Assembly: GCA_015143295.1 (NCBI GenBank)
Contig: CM026557.1
Span: forward strand, 42,293,965-42,357,964
Origin: Tetracentron sinense
Lineage: Eukaryota; Streptophyta; Magnoliopsida; Trochodendrales; Trochodendraceae
Length of the DNA stretch: 64,000 nucleotides
Direction: 5' to 3'
Shown: positions 36,765 through 48,540 of the stretch, piece by piece
How the letters are laid out: each line of letters starts with the position of its first letter
How positions within the stretch are numbered: position 1 is the stretch's first letter
Made by a program: the position numbers and the translations under genes
Notes under the pieces: generated by a model
The model's input: only the letters and a program-made list of their open reading frames with translations
Told to the model about the DNA's origin: nothing
Database searches by the model: none

Positions 36765-36860
36765 CAACTGATTCAGAACACTGAAGGAAACCCTAGAAAT
36801 CTCTCTTCCAAAATTCGAAGCCATCGATGTAAATCCATTTTTCTACAATTCTCAATAAGA
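36765..36860 (-). promoter_or_regulatory. Probable NF-YA 5'UTR exon and start region
   Basis: On the minus strand a leader-like sequence with CTAGGGTTTCC ends at CAGTTG then GTAAGTG, an excellent donor at 36765. A palindromic TGACGTCA, the CRE/as-1-type bZIP core, lies upstream at about 37030-37037. Linking this exon to the NF-YA acceptor at 24755 is inference; no other gene on this strand lies between them. Confidence 0.5.
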
Positions 36861-37299
36861 AACAAGATGCTAGAGAAAAGGGGGAAATGAAATCTAATTT
36901 AAGTAAAAAAAAAAAAAAAACTTTTTTATTTGTAGTCACGAAAACGTCGATCTAGTTGTCTGTTGAAAGTCGTTTTTCTTAGAGATAAGCTCAAGGAAAA
37001 GACAGAGGCAACCTTGTGTTCTTCCATAATGACGTCAACATCCCCTCTCCCTCTCTTAAAGCATATTCGAAAATTTGGATTAAATTTTTTAGTTGAGCGA
37101 TTTTATGCTTGAGAAACGCATTTCCCATTTTGTATGGCTATGCTTTTTTTCAAAAAAAATTATAAAAACTAAATTTTAGAAAATCACATAATTTTAAATT
37201 GGAAAATAGGTAATTTTGATTAGGAAACATTGATTTTAATTTTTTTTAACTATCCAATAAGAGACAACTGTTTTAAACAAGGGAAATGGAAAACGAACC

Positions 37300-37510
37300 T
37301 CGGGTCAGCTTAGAAGCTGACCCTGTGATCTCATTCGTCCACGCCTTATTTTACCACTCATCAACTGTGGTTAGGATTCACTCACCTACTAGGGTTAAAC
37401 AACTAACCATGATTTTTAGAAAGACAAAGATATTAATTTAATTTAATTAAACTTAACCATGATTAAAGAAATGTTAAAAGGGACACATTGACAATGCGGT
37501 CTCAGGACTC
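37300..37510. repeat. GGTTAAGATTCACT-core element with GGGTCAGCTT palindrome
   Basis: A palindrome GGGTCAGCTTAGAAGCTGAC lies at one end, followed by CTCATTCGTCCACGCC, the core GTGGTTAGGATTCACTCACC and AAAAGGGACACA. The copy at 59395-59655 has the same palindrome in reverse. Confidence 0.65.
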
Positions 37511-38413
37511 TTTAAACAAAAGTTAAACTGCAAAACTCATGAATGACAACTAAATGAAATTTATTCAAAAAAAAAAAAAAACTAAATGAAATGAAATATT
37601 ATCACCATATAAATTCATATGAATCATTTATGTTATTTGATGGCGCCCATTGGGAGAATGGGATGTCAATGGACTCACTCAGGTGTTTTTGACGTAGTTG
37701 AACACATTAGTCACATTTAATGTAGCCAATTAGGTGCTCCCGACTAGCGAGTTTGGCATTTCCAACAAAATGGCCTGGCAGGCCTGGCCTTCCTCATCTC
37801 GGTTATTCCCCCTGTTAATTACCTGGAAACCTATTTGGTCCTTAAACTTTCAGGTGGCTTGGTTTATTTGGAAGTGCATGCTCAGAGCAATTGAGGTGGA
37901 GACCGTTTGGGGGTGTGTAACATGGCACATAGATCCTGTGTGACCATTACTAAATGATGTCATGTGTCCCTAAAATCATAATACCATCTAAATGTGATTG
38001 ACGCAATACCTTTCTCTCAACCACAAGTGGTTGCTTAACACCAAGGTTTGAAATTTCGTTGAAATTTTATAAACTTTTGCAAAATTTCGGTTTCGGCTAA
38101 CCTCATCAACATCGAAACTGAGTTTATTTCGAAAATCAAAATTTGTCGAAATTTCAGAATTTCGGCAATATTTCATAAATTTATTATTAAATAGGTTTTT
38201 ATTTTTATTTTTTTAATTAATATGTCGATATTTTTATTGAATTTTCGTGAAATTTCAATTTTTATATATTAATTTTAAAAATAAAATAATAATATATATA
38301 TTTAATAAAATATATATGTAATTAATAAAATATTAATATTTCGGATTTGGTTTGGTTTAATAAAAGGAGAAATTCAGGATACCATAGCTTGTACTCTTCC
38401 ATGGCTATTAAGT
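37511..38413. other. AT-rich spacer
   Basis: No gene is recognised. Near 38041-38360 there are repeated GAAATTTCG-type motifs, probably a degraded small element. Confidence 0.4.
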
Positions 38414-38844
38414 TTGGTTTCAGCTCGTCAAAAACTGACGAGACATTTCAGCTCTCCAGATTTTTTATATATTTTTAAATGGCCACAAAGCAACGGTCAC
38501 AAGGCACCGGTTGTGGATGTTACAGTCCCTGAGAATGGGTGTTCAGTTTCATTTGGCTCGGGCAATGGGATACTTTGCTCTGTTTTGGAGTTTTGCTCTC
38601 CACCTGTTTGAGAAAATGTCCATGTGTTGGATTTCTTGGTGAAAGGAATGTTGTGTGCACCAGAGATGATGTTGTGTTAGAAGGTGTGAGCCCAGATAGG
38701 TTTGATGCTGAGTTGGGTGGGCCTCATTATGTGGGTCTTGTGTCCCACATTCCAGGTGTTTGCGTTGCTACCCATGTGGGGTCTGGGGCTCTAGCATGCC
38801 TAAAGAGGCTGGGAATTGCTAAACATCTCTATTTGCAAACTTAA
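38414..38844 (+). pseudogene. Unrecognised coding-like fragment, two frames
   Basis: Two overlapping frames look coding: one with GHKAPVVDVTVPENGCSV, then a second with VSPDRFDAELGGPHYVGLVS ending at 38844. A frameshift near 38560-38620 would join them. The composition is protein-like, but I do not recognise the family and claim no function. Confidence 0.35.
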
Positions 38845-38904
38845 ATAGAGATGTTACATCTGTGCTTCACCTTAATATATGCTTCATTCTTGATAACAAA
38901 TCTT

Positions 38905-39680
38905 CTTCTTTTTTTTGGTAAACAGCTATAAACATTAAACCGAGAAGCAAAATACATCAAGGGGGTCAAAGAACATAAGCAGACCGATTGACCCCCCCCA
39001 GATCAAAAGGATAAGAACATGTTGGGCGAGAGAGGAGCCCTGGAACCCCCTTATGCAGCCAGGACGTACAGGGCCCACCTAGCCAAGTTATGGGCTTCTG
39101 AATTCGTGCGTCTGCGAATGGCTTGAGCTTTAGCCTAGGGAAACTGCAGCCAAAGGGCTTTAATATCTTCCATGAGAGTCTGCACGACCCAGTGGATCGT
39201 GTCTGAATGGCCTAAGAAGAAGGATATGAGTTCCTTTGCGGATCCTCTAGGACAAACTGGGTCCATCCTTGTTAGCTCGCAATGAAGAGGCATAAAAACA
39301 TTGCCTTGGCTTCTGCTATCCGAGCGCTACATGCATCCAGAGGGAAGGAATTTTCGAAGATGGTACAACCCCTGTGGTCTCGGATAGTAATTCCCGCTCC
39401 AACTTTGTTGGTGTTGACATCCTAAGAGCCATCAAAATTCAGTTTAAGCCATCCAAAGGGGGAGGGGACCAGACGGTGGTGTGGTTTGTGGCTATAGCAA
39501 TTGGATTGGTGATCGAGAGGGCCTTGAGAGCTTTGATCTCCCTTGAGAGGGAATCAACTGATTAAGAGTTCTGAGGGGGCATGGCTGAATTCCGTCAAAA
39601 ACTGGAGCGTTTCTAGCTCTCCAGATTGCCCAGAGCAAGGCAATAACTTGAATCCAGATGGCATAGTTTTCTGATCCAAA
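38905..39680 (-). mobile_element. LINE 3' end with RNase H domain
   Basis: On the minus strand: ALLWAIWRARN near 39620, then WSPPPLGWLKLNFDGS, then AGITIRDHRGC and AEAKAMFLCLF, the RNase H of plant LINEs. The reading frame has stops. It ends in an A-rich stretch at 38905 (minus strand). Confidence 0.8.
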
Positions 39681-40246
39681 ATCTGAGTGGTGAGTACAAA
39701 TGAGCTTGTTGTGAGTTGCTAGGTGAATAACATAAAACTCAATTCAACCCTACAATTCACTATTCTGTGTATAAACATAATTTTAGCAATTAACTTGTCA
39801 ATCATCTTTTGTCTTCACTAGTTTGTTTTTGTCACTGGTATTTGCCCCTCTTGGTGCTCTTCTTGTGAATTGTTATACATAAAGTTATGTGTGTATGTAC
39901 CAATTACTGAGGATTCCTACATAAAATTGAAACTCATTACGATTAATATTAAATAAAATATTCAAAATCTTTAAACATATGAATGTATGAAAGTAATAAC
40001 CTGGATTAATAGTTGAGTCATGCTAGACAATTTGTCTTGGTATATGCAGGGGAACCGTTTGATGATCCTTAAGCGACAAATGATGTGCATGATTCACTTC
40101 GGAAATATGCAACCCCTACTGATGTAATTGAGTACAAGATTTCGTGTATTAGAAAACAAACTTATCGAGCAAAATTTGAAATTAGAAAGAAACGTACAAA
40201 ATTACAATTTTATCAAATAAAATTGTAGTGATACCTGTCCTAGCTA

Positions 40247-41371
40247 GATCGAAGGAGGTAATGTCACTGTATATTGTACAACAGAGTGACGAGGTGTAGA
40301 GAGAATGATATTTGATGTAGGAGGTGAGTGATTATTCTTATGCTTCTTATTGGATCTCTTTTCAATACTACTTCGAATCCTACTATCACTCAAACCACCT
40401 CTTTGCCTTCTTTTAATTTTTTTCACTCCCTTGGGCACTACACTATGAGGAAGAATCAATCCAAGGATATCGTCTTTGTGTGCATCATTAGGTACACTTT
40501 CAATGTGTTCACAAGAAGCATCTGCGCTTTCAACATATACACTATCTGTAGAATGATTATTTTTTAAATCTGCTTCCACAACTTACTTGCATGTGCTAGT
40601 TCTACCACCCTTGCCGCTATTTTAACAAATTTACAACACAAATCCTGATGCCGCATTCCTAAAGATGCACTAGGGTCACCTCCAACCGTTGGCACATGAA
40701 TGTTTCTTGGATTTTCCATCTTTGGATTCCTCGACCATCTCTTTAAGATATTTTGATGTGAAATCTCCTTGATATTCCCGATATCAAGTACTTTTAAAGC
40801 ATGACAACTAGGGTTGTAAACGGAGCGATTCAGAGTGGATTTTGTATATCCGAATTCGTATCCGATTGTATATCCGGATATCCGAATCCGAATAAATATC
40901 CGGCGGTAGTGAAATATGATATCCGACTCCAATAAAAATATCCTGATTCGGATAGTATCCGATTAATTTTAAAAAAAATTAAAAAATATAAATTAATATT
41001 TAAAAAATGTAAAAATATATAAATTTTTATTTAAAAAATATATTTTAAAGGTTATATTAATTTAAAATATATTTTAAAGGTTATAATTTAAAATATATTA
41101 TATAATCGGACAGATATTTATCAGATCGGATATAACAGTCTCCGAATCCGTATCCGATTATAAACGGATAGTATTTTACTATCCGAATCCGCTCTGCCGG
41201 ATAACTATCCAACTAAATGGATTTGGATACGGATAATTTCCGCATCCGTTTATATCCCTAATGACAACATATAATACCGACAAACTGAAACTTCCGACAA
41301 CTGCATTCAATTTTGTCATTTAATGTGTCAAATGAAACCATTTTTTCATGAATTTCCTTATAAATGATCAC
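40247..41371 (-). pseudogene. FAR1-RELATED SEQUENCE (FRS) C-terminal pseudogene
   Basis: On the minus strand, 41370-41261 encodes ECSCRKFQFVGIICCH, the Cys-Cys-Cys-His core of a SWIM zinc finger. After an inserted element, 40808 onward reads ALKVLDIGNIKEI and ILKRWSRNPK, the signature of FRS/FHY3 proteins, which derive from Mutator-like transposases. A one-base shift near 40570 moves the frame to a Lys/Asn/Ser-rich tail ending at 40247. The upstream MULE-transposase part is absent, cut off by the LTR at 41372. It is not functional as read. Confidence 0.8.
40809..41260. mobile_element. hAT-type MITE with 8-bp TSD ATGACAAC
   Basis: 452 bp. The ends are TAGGGTTGTAAACGG and CCGTTTATATCCCTA, with perfect ATGACAAC at 40801-40808 and 41261-41268. 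It is inserted directly after the CCH codons of the FRS zinc finger. Confidence 0.9.
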
Positions 41372-43286
41372 TGTAAGCACCCCATTTTTGCATCCTCTAT
41401 CCATCTTTCCGCTTCTTCAAAGGCTCCAATGTTCACCCAAAGCCCAAGCCCATTTGGCCAAACTTGTACCTAAATAACCCAATCAAATCAAATTACCAAA
41501 TTTCATTACACCAAACTCAAGTAGTCAAGCCTAATTACACAATTACCTAAGCCAAAGCCTATTTACCATATCTCAAGCCCAAATGTCATAGTCAAAGTCC
41601 AATAATCATAACACAGGACCCATCTACTAATAACTCATGATCCATAAGATCTAGTTCACATATCCATATCCACCTAATCTATATCTTACAACTCATGCCT
41701 ATATAACTCATAATTCACTCAACTCATCAACTCTCTTACACCTCTTATAATTTTCTTACACCCCTTACAACACTCAACCCATCAACTCTCTTACACTTCT
41801 TACAATACTCAACCTATCAACTCACCTTACAACACTCGAATTTTTACCTGTTAACTCCTTTTATCCACTATGTAAAAGATACAACCCAACCTCTTAGTTT
41901 TCCTATAAATATCAATTCCTTAACCTCTTAGATCCATCCCTCATGACCCCTAGAAGGTTCTCACCCACTTGTGTTTCTCTTGAATTTGAAGAAGTGAGAA
42001 GAAACTAAGGTTTAGAGTTTGGAAAAAATTCTAAGACTAAAAGCTTAGAGTTCCTTACTAACTCTCCTCCTATGTGGACTCTAAACAAAACTCTACCTCT
42101 TGGAGCATTGAAGAAGAATTCTTGGAGGAGTAGACACTCTTTCTTTCATCATCTTCTCTTATTTTTTATCTCTTTTTTATTTGGTTCTCTCTTCTTGATC
42201 TCTCATTTCTCAAACATAATTAGGTCTCTCTACACCAATCTAATAATGTAGAGGGGTCCCATATCAAAAGCAAAGAGATGTTTTTTTTTCTTTTTTCATG
42301 TACATTTTTTTTTCTTTTTTATGTACACACAAGTATGAATATGGGTAGACCCATAAAGAGTGGAAGCTAAAGTTATACCTCTCTTTTCTTCATTTGATTC
42401 TAGTCCTTCTTCTAGAATTCTTTGGGAAACTCATCATCACTTTAATTTTCATATTTAGAGTCACATTACATAATTCATAATAGTGTAATACATTAGAGAG
42501 GAGATGATGAGTTTTCATTTTTTCCACTTGTCACTTTTTTTTTTCATTTCTTTCTTTTTCCTTCATGTTCTATGTTGAATGGATAAATAATAGTTTAAGG
42601 ACTTAAAGAGGACATTATTCAAAATGCCTCATACCAAAGACAATAGTATTTGATCAATTATCAACATCAATCCAACAAAATAGGTGTTGGCAATAGACCA
42701 TTTACTATTCATAATGCGCATCCCTCTTTATGTCCTAAATATAATCTTTTAGCCTAACTTTTCATAAATCTTTCTCTTAGATTAGATTTGACTTTAGTTA
42801 AGTTTGCCAAAACCCTACCTATATGAAAAAAAAAAACATGATAAAAGCTCAAAATACCAAAAACATGATAATCTCAAAATATAAAAAACATTCAAATATA
42901 ACCAAAATACCAAAAACATAACTCATAAGCCACCCGTATGCGCATACACACACTCTAACCTTGGCACGGGCCCATGTGCCAGAACTACGCTCGGTCTGAT
43001 CTCACCTTGTGAGTACGTTTGCAACCCTATCCGGGTTCGACCATAGACATCTAGCTTTCTATATTTCTTGGATTAGCATTATCTTAAATACTCTGGACAT
43101 TTTAATTAATATTGAGATTAAACTTTGACTTAAATTTAAGAAGTAGATAACCATTTTAAAACGGGGGTCCTGGGGTGCCTATCACCTTCCCCGGTACTTA
43201 ATCGAACCACTTACCATATCTCTGATTGAGCATTTGCCTTATCCAAACAAACAAATATCCAGGACCTATCCTTAAGAATGAATAGG
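41372..43286 (+). mobile_element. Tat/Ogre-like Ty3-gypsy LTR
   Basis: It begins TGTAAGCACCCCATTTTTGC. Near its end it carries the phrases GAACTACGCTCGGTCTGATC, TGCCTATCACCTTCCCCGG and finally TGGCGACTCT at 43287-43296, which I recognise from LTR ends and primer regions of Tat/Ogre elements. No internal coding region follows, because LINE sequence starts at about 43309. It is a truncated element or solo LTR. Confidence 0.65.
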
Positions 43287-43308
43287 TGGCGACTCTCAGT
43301 CAAACCCA

Positions 43309-44335
43309 GTGGATAAAAATCTATGCTCACAATCACTTTATAATTTAGTAAGGGGCACACAGGATCTGTGTGCCAGGTCGTACACCCCAAACAGTCTCAT
43401 TGAGGTGCTGCAGGAATTATACAAAAAATACATTGTGGTGGATACTTTGTGCCCCATTTGCAGACATGCCAAAGAACCTATTACGCACATGCTCTTTGCA
43501 TGTGATCATGCTCGTTGTACGCGGCTGGGTTCGGAGGTGGGGTTTCAAGTAGGAGTGATGCAGTCAGACAACTTTCAGAAATGGTGGACGTCATGGGTTA
43601 GCTACTCGTGTGGAAAAGAGGACAAGAAGAGAATTATTTACAATATCACTTCTATAGCGTGGAGTTTATGGAAAGCCAGAAATCACAAGCTTTACCAAGG
43701 GATCCCCATCGATCCACTCGATCAATTTGCCAAGCTGAAAATATAGTTGCTGATATTATTGGGGGCAGACCGGCTTCCGATGGGGGAAGAGTTACCGCTA
43801 GGCTCACGGACGCGCTGCGTCCTTCCCAATGGACCTCTCCTCCATTTGGGGTGGGTAAAGATCAATGTAGACGGGGCTTCAGCCGAGAATGGTGAATTGC
43901 AGGGATAGGGGTGTCACTCGCGATCATCGTGGATGTGTCTTAGGGGGTTTCACCTAAGTTCTGCGGAGGGGAACTCCACTTGTAGCTGAAGCCATTGCCC
44001 TTCGGAGTGATGCATTTTATGCAACATACAAGGATTGGGGTTCGGTTATTTTATCTACAGATTCTCAGGTGTTGCTAGATTCAATGAGCACTGAGCCATC
44101 CAAGGTGTTGTGGGAGATTAGAGCTATTATTGTGGATATCAACTTGCACCTGTCCTGTTTGTCAGCTCTCCAGGTATTGTACTCCCTGTGGCGCCTTTAA
44201 TTCCTTTGCCCATCGCCTTGTCTCTTTTGGATCTTTCAGTTTCGAGAGCTTAGCCCAAGGGAGTGTGGAAAGGTTTTGTCAAGTCAATGGCCTTGGCACC
44301 CTTAATCTATGTTTTGCTTAGCTTGGTTGTCTGTC
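43309..44335 (+). mobile_element. LINE 3' part (zinc-binding RT and RNase H)
   Basis: An open frame 43309-43746 has CPICRHAKEPITHMLFACDHA, the zinc-binding RT domain, and WSLWKARNHKLYQG. It is followed in broken frames by VNVDGAS (about 43865), AEAIALRSDAF (about 43985), ILSTDSQVLLDS (about 44050) and SFAHRLVSFG (about 44205), the RNase H of plant LINEs. It ends near an A-run at 44340. Confidence 0.85.
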
Positions 44336-44426
44336 ACCAACAAAAAAAACAATGACAACCGAATACTAGAACACTCCAATACCCTCATCATGATTAGAAA
44401 TTATTCCAAACATACGTGTGTACGCA

Positions 44427-44660
44427 GGGCGGAGCCAGGATTTCTTTCCAAGGGGCTACACTTTTTTTTCGGTGAACTCTCACCCTCTTGACTTCTGAAA
44501 GACAACTTATTTCATATCATTATATGATAAGTAAAAAGAATTAAAAGTTGAAGGGGCTACCTCCCACAGGCTTAACCCCTATATCAGCATAGTCTAAATC
44601 GATTAAAAAAATTGTTTTTTTTCAGAAGTTCGGGAGGCTGAAGCCCCCTTGGGTCCCATG
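44427..44660. mobile_element. Degraded hAT-like fragment
   Basis: It starts CAGGGCGGAGCCAGGATTTC, typical of a common plant hAT end. The right side, GAAGCCCCCTTGGGTCCC, is only weakly complementary. Confidence 0.4.
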
Positions 44661-44915
44661 GGTATGTGGTATGGGTTTTATGCAAATACATATAATTAGG
44701 AAAAAACACAATAACATAGGTGTTCGAAATAAAGATTTTGTGATTCGTATGAAACAAACATGATTATTTATATAGAATCACTTTTTTTTTTACATAAAAA
44801 CAATTTTGTCAAAATTATTTTGCAACACTTGTTAGGCAATGGACTTAGTTAGGTACAATTAATTATCATCACAATTGATTCTGGCAAAAAAGAATCCAAC
44901 CAAACGACTAATTTT

Positions 44916-45055
44916 TGAGTCATGCTAACCCTATTCTCAGCCAAAAACTAACACATGTCCTTGCTTCCAATCAAAAATCAACTCATGTTCTTGCTTTAAT
45001 AGTTGCTTGTTTTTTTGTTCAAAGTAGGAATGCCAGAGAATAGGGTAGCACTCTC
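44916..45055. mobile_element. Hairpin MITE, TGCTAACCCTATTCTCA ends
   Basis: The left end GAGTCATGCTAACCCTATTC is mirrored by GAATAGGGTAGCACTCTC. The flanks CTAATTTTT and TTTATTTTT agree at seven of nine positions. It is in the same family as 45100-45221. Confidence 0.65.
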
Positions 45056-45099
45056 TTTATTTTTTAAAATTTTCATATTTATATTTTGAAAATAAATTA

Positions 45100-45221
45100 G
45101 ACTTGTGCTAGCCCTACTCTCAAACATTTTCTACTCCCACACAAAAACCAACGTCTGTCCTTGTTTTAGCAAGTTTTTGACCAAAAGTAAAGAATGCATG
45201 AGAGTAGGGCTAGCATGCTTC
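45100..45221. mobile_element. Mutator-like MITE, 9-bp TSD AATAAATTA
   Basis: 122 bp with inverted ends around TGCTAGCCCTACTCTCA. Perfect AATAAATTA copies lie at 45091-45099 and 45222-45230. Confidence 0.85.
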
Positions 45222-45230
45222 AATAAATTA

Positions 45231-46635
45231 TATTATGTTGTGAATACCACAACTTATAAGTGTATGATGAACAATCAGACAGTTTAATTTGTAAATCTTA
45301 TGAAATACCCTAATGCAATTCACCCATTACGTGAACTTTTGACCACTAGCTATTGTCGACAAATTTACAGGTGTGTAGGGACCTTTGTGTAAAATTGAAT
45401 TTTTTAAAGATTTTATAGCTAGAATTTTCATATATTATGATATATGGATTACACGATTGCTCATCAAACAATACTAGGTTCATTTATCTTTTTTATTTCA
45501 GTATTAAAGCCCATCCGATGAACATTCACGATCCTAGAATCAGTCTATGGTGTCATCATCTAGTAAACAAGGGATGGTTTAAATTTTTGGTAAAACTTTG
45601 TTAATTTAGCTCTAAAGTCCGAAATATAAAAATAATAATCATGGTATATTGTATTTAATCAGGGTATAATTATTTACACTCGATTACGATTAATTGAGAC
45701 TACAAGTCTCAATTCCAATCATCAAGAATGTTAAATACCTAAATCCTAGGCATGACCTATCTTTGGTTAGCACGAATCGTCCACACTAAATTAAATAACC
45801 TAAGGTTGTAGCACGATTCGTCTTCTCTAGGCATAGATCATCTTAATACTTAACTACTTGTACGATAAATTCAATTGCATAAACATTCATATATAAAGCA
45901 CAAAAATTAAATATGAATTGAATCTTAATCAAAAAGAAGATTTCCTAAGACAATGAAGAACTTTATTAAGATTGAATATAAACATTAAAATCGATTGTCA
46001 AAGCAATCCTCAAGTCATGCAATCATCGTTTACAAATAATAAAACTCTAAAACAAAACAATTAAATCATAGTTACTTGGCTAGGGTTTCATTGAAACCCT
46101 GGATAAGAGATTTAGTTGATTATGAGAGAAGGATTAGCCACCATGGACGGTGAAGATTCCACGCTCCAAGACCTTCCAAAACTCTTCTCCAGCCTCTTTT
46201 TTTGATAAAAATCGTCTCCGGAACTCATGAACTCATTTTTTTTTATAAGGTAGCAAGTAGGATTTCAAAAAGGAAAAAAATCCGGAAAATAAAACTGCGG
46301 TCTTCTGCTCTGGCAGAGCTAGCTTGCACTTGGGCGGTGGTGAGTTGCGCTCGGGCGGTTTGTGGCAGTACACTTTTGCTTCATTTCTTTTCTTGTTTTC
46401 TTCAGTTCTTTTATCGCCTGAACCCTTCTAAATTCTTGAAAGCTCTCGTCATTTGAGAATTATGGTATTTTCTCCCTCTTGTTCCTAAAAATAATAAAAA
46501 CAATAAATTATAATTTAAAACTATAAGAATTAAGTCCTAAAGAGCTAACAAGTGTACTTTCATGTGCCTACATATGCAACATTAGGCACCGATCACACTC
46601 CTGATGATCTCTAGCACAAACCAAGAGAATGTCTC
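45231..46635. other. AT-rich spacer without recognised genes
   Basis: No conserved coding segment. The ORF at 46202-46456 has a Cys/Phe-rich tail but no recognised domain. Confidence 0.4.
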
Positions 46636-46795
46636 TAACTTTTTTGCACAACTCAACGCGCGTCCTTTTAACTTAAATTAAGAAACTTTAATCACTTTTT
46701 TGCACAACTCAACGGGCGTCCTTTTGACTTAAATTAAGAAGCTTTAATCCCAGGGCTATTTTTGCACAACTCAACACGTGTCTTTTTTCAAAAAA
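46636..46795. repeat. Tandem repeat, about 60-bp unit
   Basis: Two full copies and one partial copy of a unit beginning TTTTTTGCACAACTCAACG, followed by TTAAATTAAGAA and CTTTAATC. Confidence 0.8.
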
Positions 46796-46815
46796 ATCTA
46801 TGATTAATAATTTGG

Positions 46816-48018
46816 GGTTTTTGCATATCAGTTGTTGGTTCTTCCTACTTTGCAAATACATTGTTATGTATTATAGTTTTGCAAATTTACTCATTATTTT
46901 CCTACAGTTAGACAAATAACCTCAATCATGGTTCCATTAGACTTTCTTCTGTATTTGTTAATCAAATGACTATTATGCCCTTAAGAGATTTCATAACCTT
47001 ATAAAGTCCCTTCAACTCCTTTTGAACTATGACTAATAAATTTAAATCCCTATAATTTTTTTTTGTTTTTACATATTTACAAAAACCTTATGATATTTTA
47101 TAACCTTGCAAAACCTCTTTAACCACTTTGAACTATGGTTAACAAGTTTTAAATTTGTCCCATTTTAACTCTCTTTAAATTAAATGTGATTAAGATTCAT
47201 ACCCTTAGGGATAAAACATCTAACCATGGTTTTTTTTAAAAATAACATGCCTCCTTTTAACTCTCTTTAATTGTGGTTAAGATACACTAATCTTTAGGGT
47301 TAAATAATCTAACCTTGGTTTTTTTTAATTATTGTGTCCTCTTTTAACTCCTTTTAAATGTGGTTAAGATGCACTAACCTTAGGGTTAAATATCTAATCT
47401 TTGTTTTTATAAAAAAAAATTAAAAACTTCAACGTGTCCCTTTTAACTCCCTTTACCCATGGTTAAGATTCACAAACCCTTAGGGTTAAAGTATATAACC
47501 TTAGTTTTAAATTATTTTTTTTTTAAATAACGTGTCCCTTACAATTCCATTTACTTCTGCATCTAATCTTGGCTTTTACAAGGAAAAAAAAAATAGCAAT
47601 CCCCCCTTCTAACTCCCTTTAATTGTGGTTAAGATTCACTAACCCTTACAGTTAAAGCATCTAACCTTGGTTTTTAGAAAAAAATTAACGTGTCCCATTT
47701 TAACTCCTTTTAACTATGGTTAAGATTCAATAACCCTTAGAGAGTTAACCTTAAATTTTAGGAAAATATTAAAAAATTAATCATAGGATTAAAATTTATT
47801 AACCATAGTTCAAGAGGAGTTAAGGGACTTTGTAAGGTTATGAAGTCTCTTTAAAGGCATAATAATCATTTGATTAACAAATATAGACAAAAGTCTAACA
47901 GAACCATGAGTTGAGGTTCTTTGTCTAACTATTGGAAAACAATGAGTTAATTTGCAAAACTGTTTTACATAACATTGTATTTGTGAAAAATGCAGTAGCT
48001 AATATGCAAAATCTCTAA
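46816..48018. mobile_element. 1.2-kb element with about 220-bp inverted repeats and a tandem-array core
   Basis: The left arm (46816-47045) starts TTTTGCATATCAG. The right arm (47785-48018) ends GCTAATATGCAAAA. The arms match over about 220 bp with roughly 80% identity by eye, sharing GTTAGACAAA, TTGTTAATCAAATGA and CTTATAAAGTCCCTT-type blocks in opposite orientation. The core (47150-47765) is about six tandem units of about 110 bp, each with the GGTTAAGATTCACTAACCCT motif. No ORF. Long arms suggest a Mutator-like origin. Confidence 0.75.
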
Positions 48019-48411
48019 TAAGTTTAACATTAGGGTTATACTTCTCACCCTGCTTTTTCCAATAAAAAGTTAAAAAATAGTAGGTATCATTCCTTGACAC
48101 ATATAAATTAATTTTTGTCAATTTTACAAAATAAATAGATTAGTTTTTGTTATTCTGTTTTCGATCTTTTTTTCCAGTTTTCTCAAGTTATTTTCAGATT
48201 TTGACTAAAATCTTTCAATTATAAATTAATTTAACAAAACAATTACCGAAAACTCTCGTGCATAGCACTGGTGTGTAGATAATTAAAAATAATAATAAGA
48301 AGGAAGTACATATTTGAACTAACAAATGACAAAAAAAACATGAATAATCAAGATAGGCATGATAAAAGTTTTAATAGAGCCATAATTTTTTTTGATTATT
48401 TAAAGGTAAAG

Positions 48412-48540
48412 AGCAATGCTTAGTCCACTTTCCTCTATTCAATTTTCCTTCTTTTAGACAAGAAGACAAAACAAAATGATGTGCCCCATAAAAAAATGTT
48501 TTCTTTTCTCTTTGTCTAAAACCGGGGAAAGTGGACCTAC
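48412..48540. mobile_element. Short hairpin MITE
   Basis: Inverted ends around TAGTCCACTTTCC and GGAAAGTGGACCTA, with CTTTTAGACAA and TTGTCTAAAA further in. Confidence 0.55.

Noticed and set aside
46816..48018. CRISPR-like array
   Set aside because: The repeats are long, diverged and without unique spacers, in a plant nuclear genome; they are tandem units in a transposable element.
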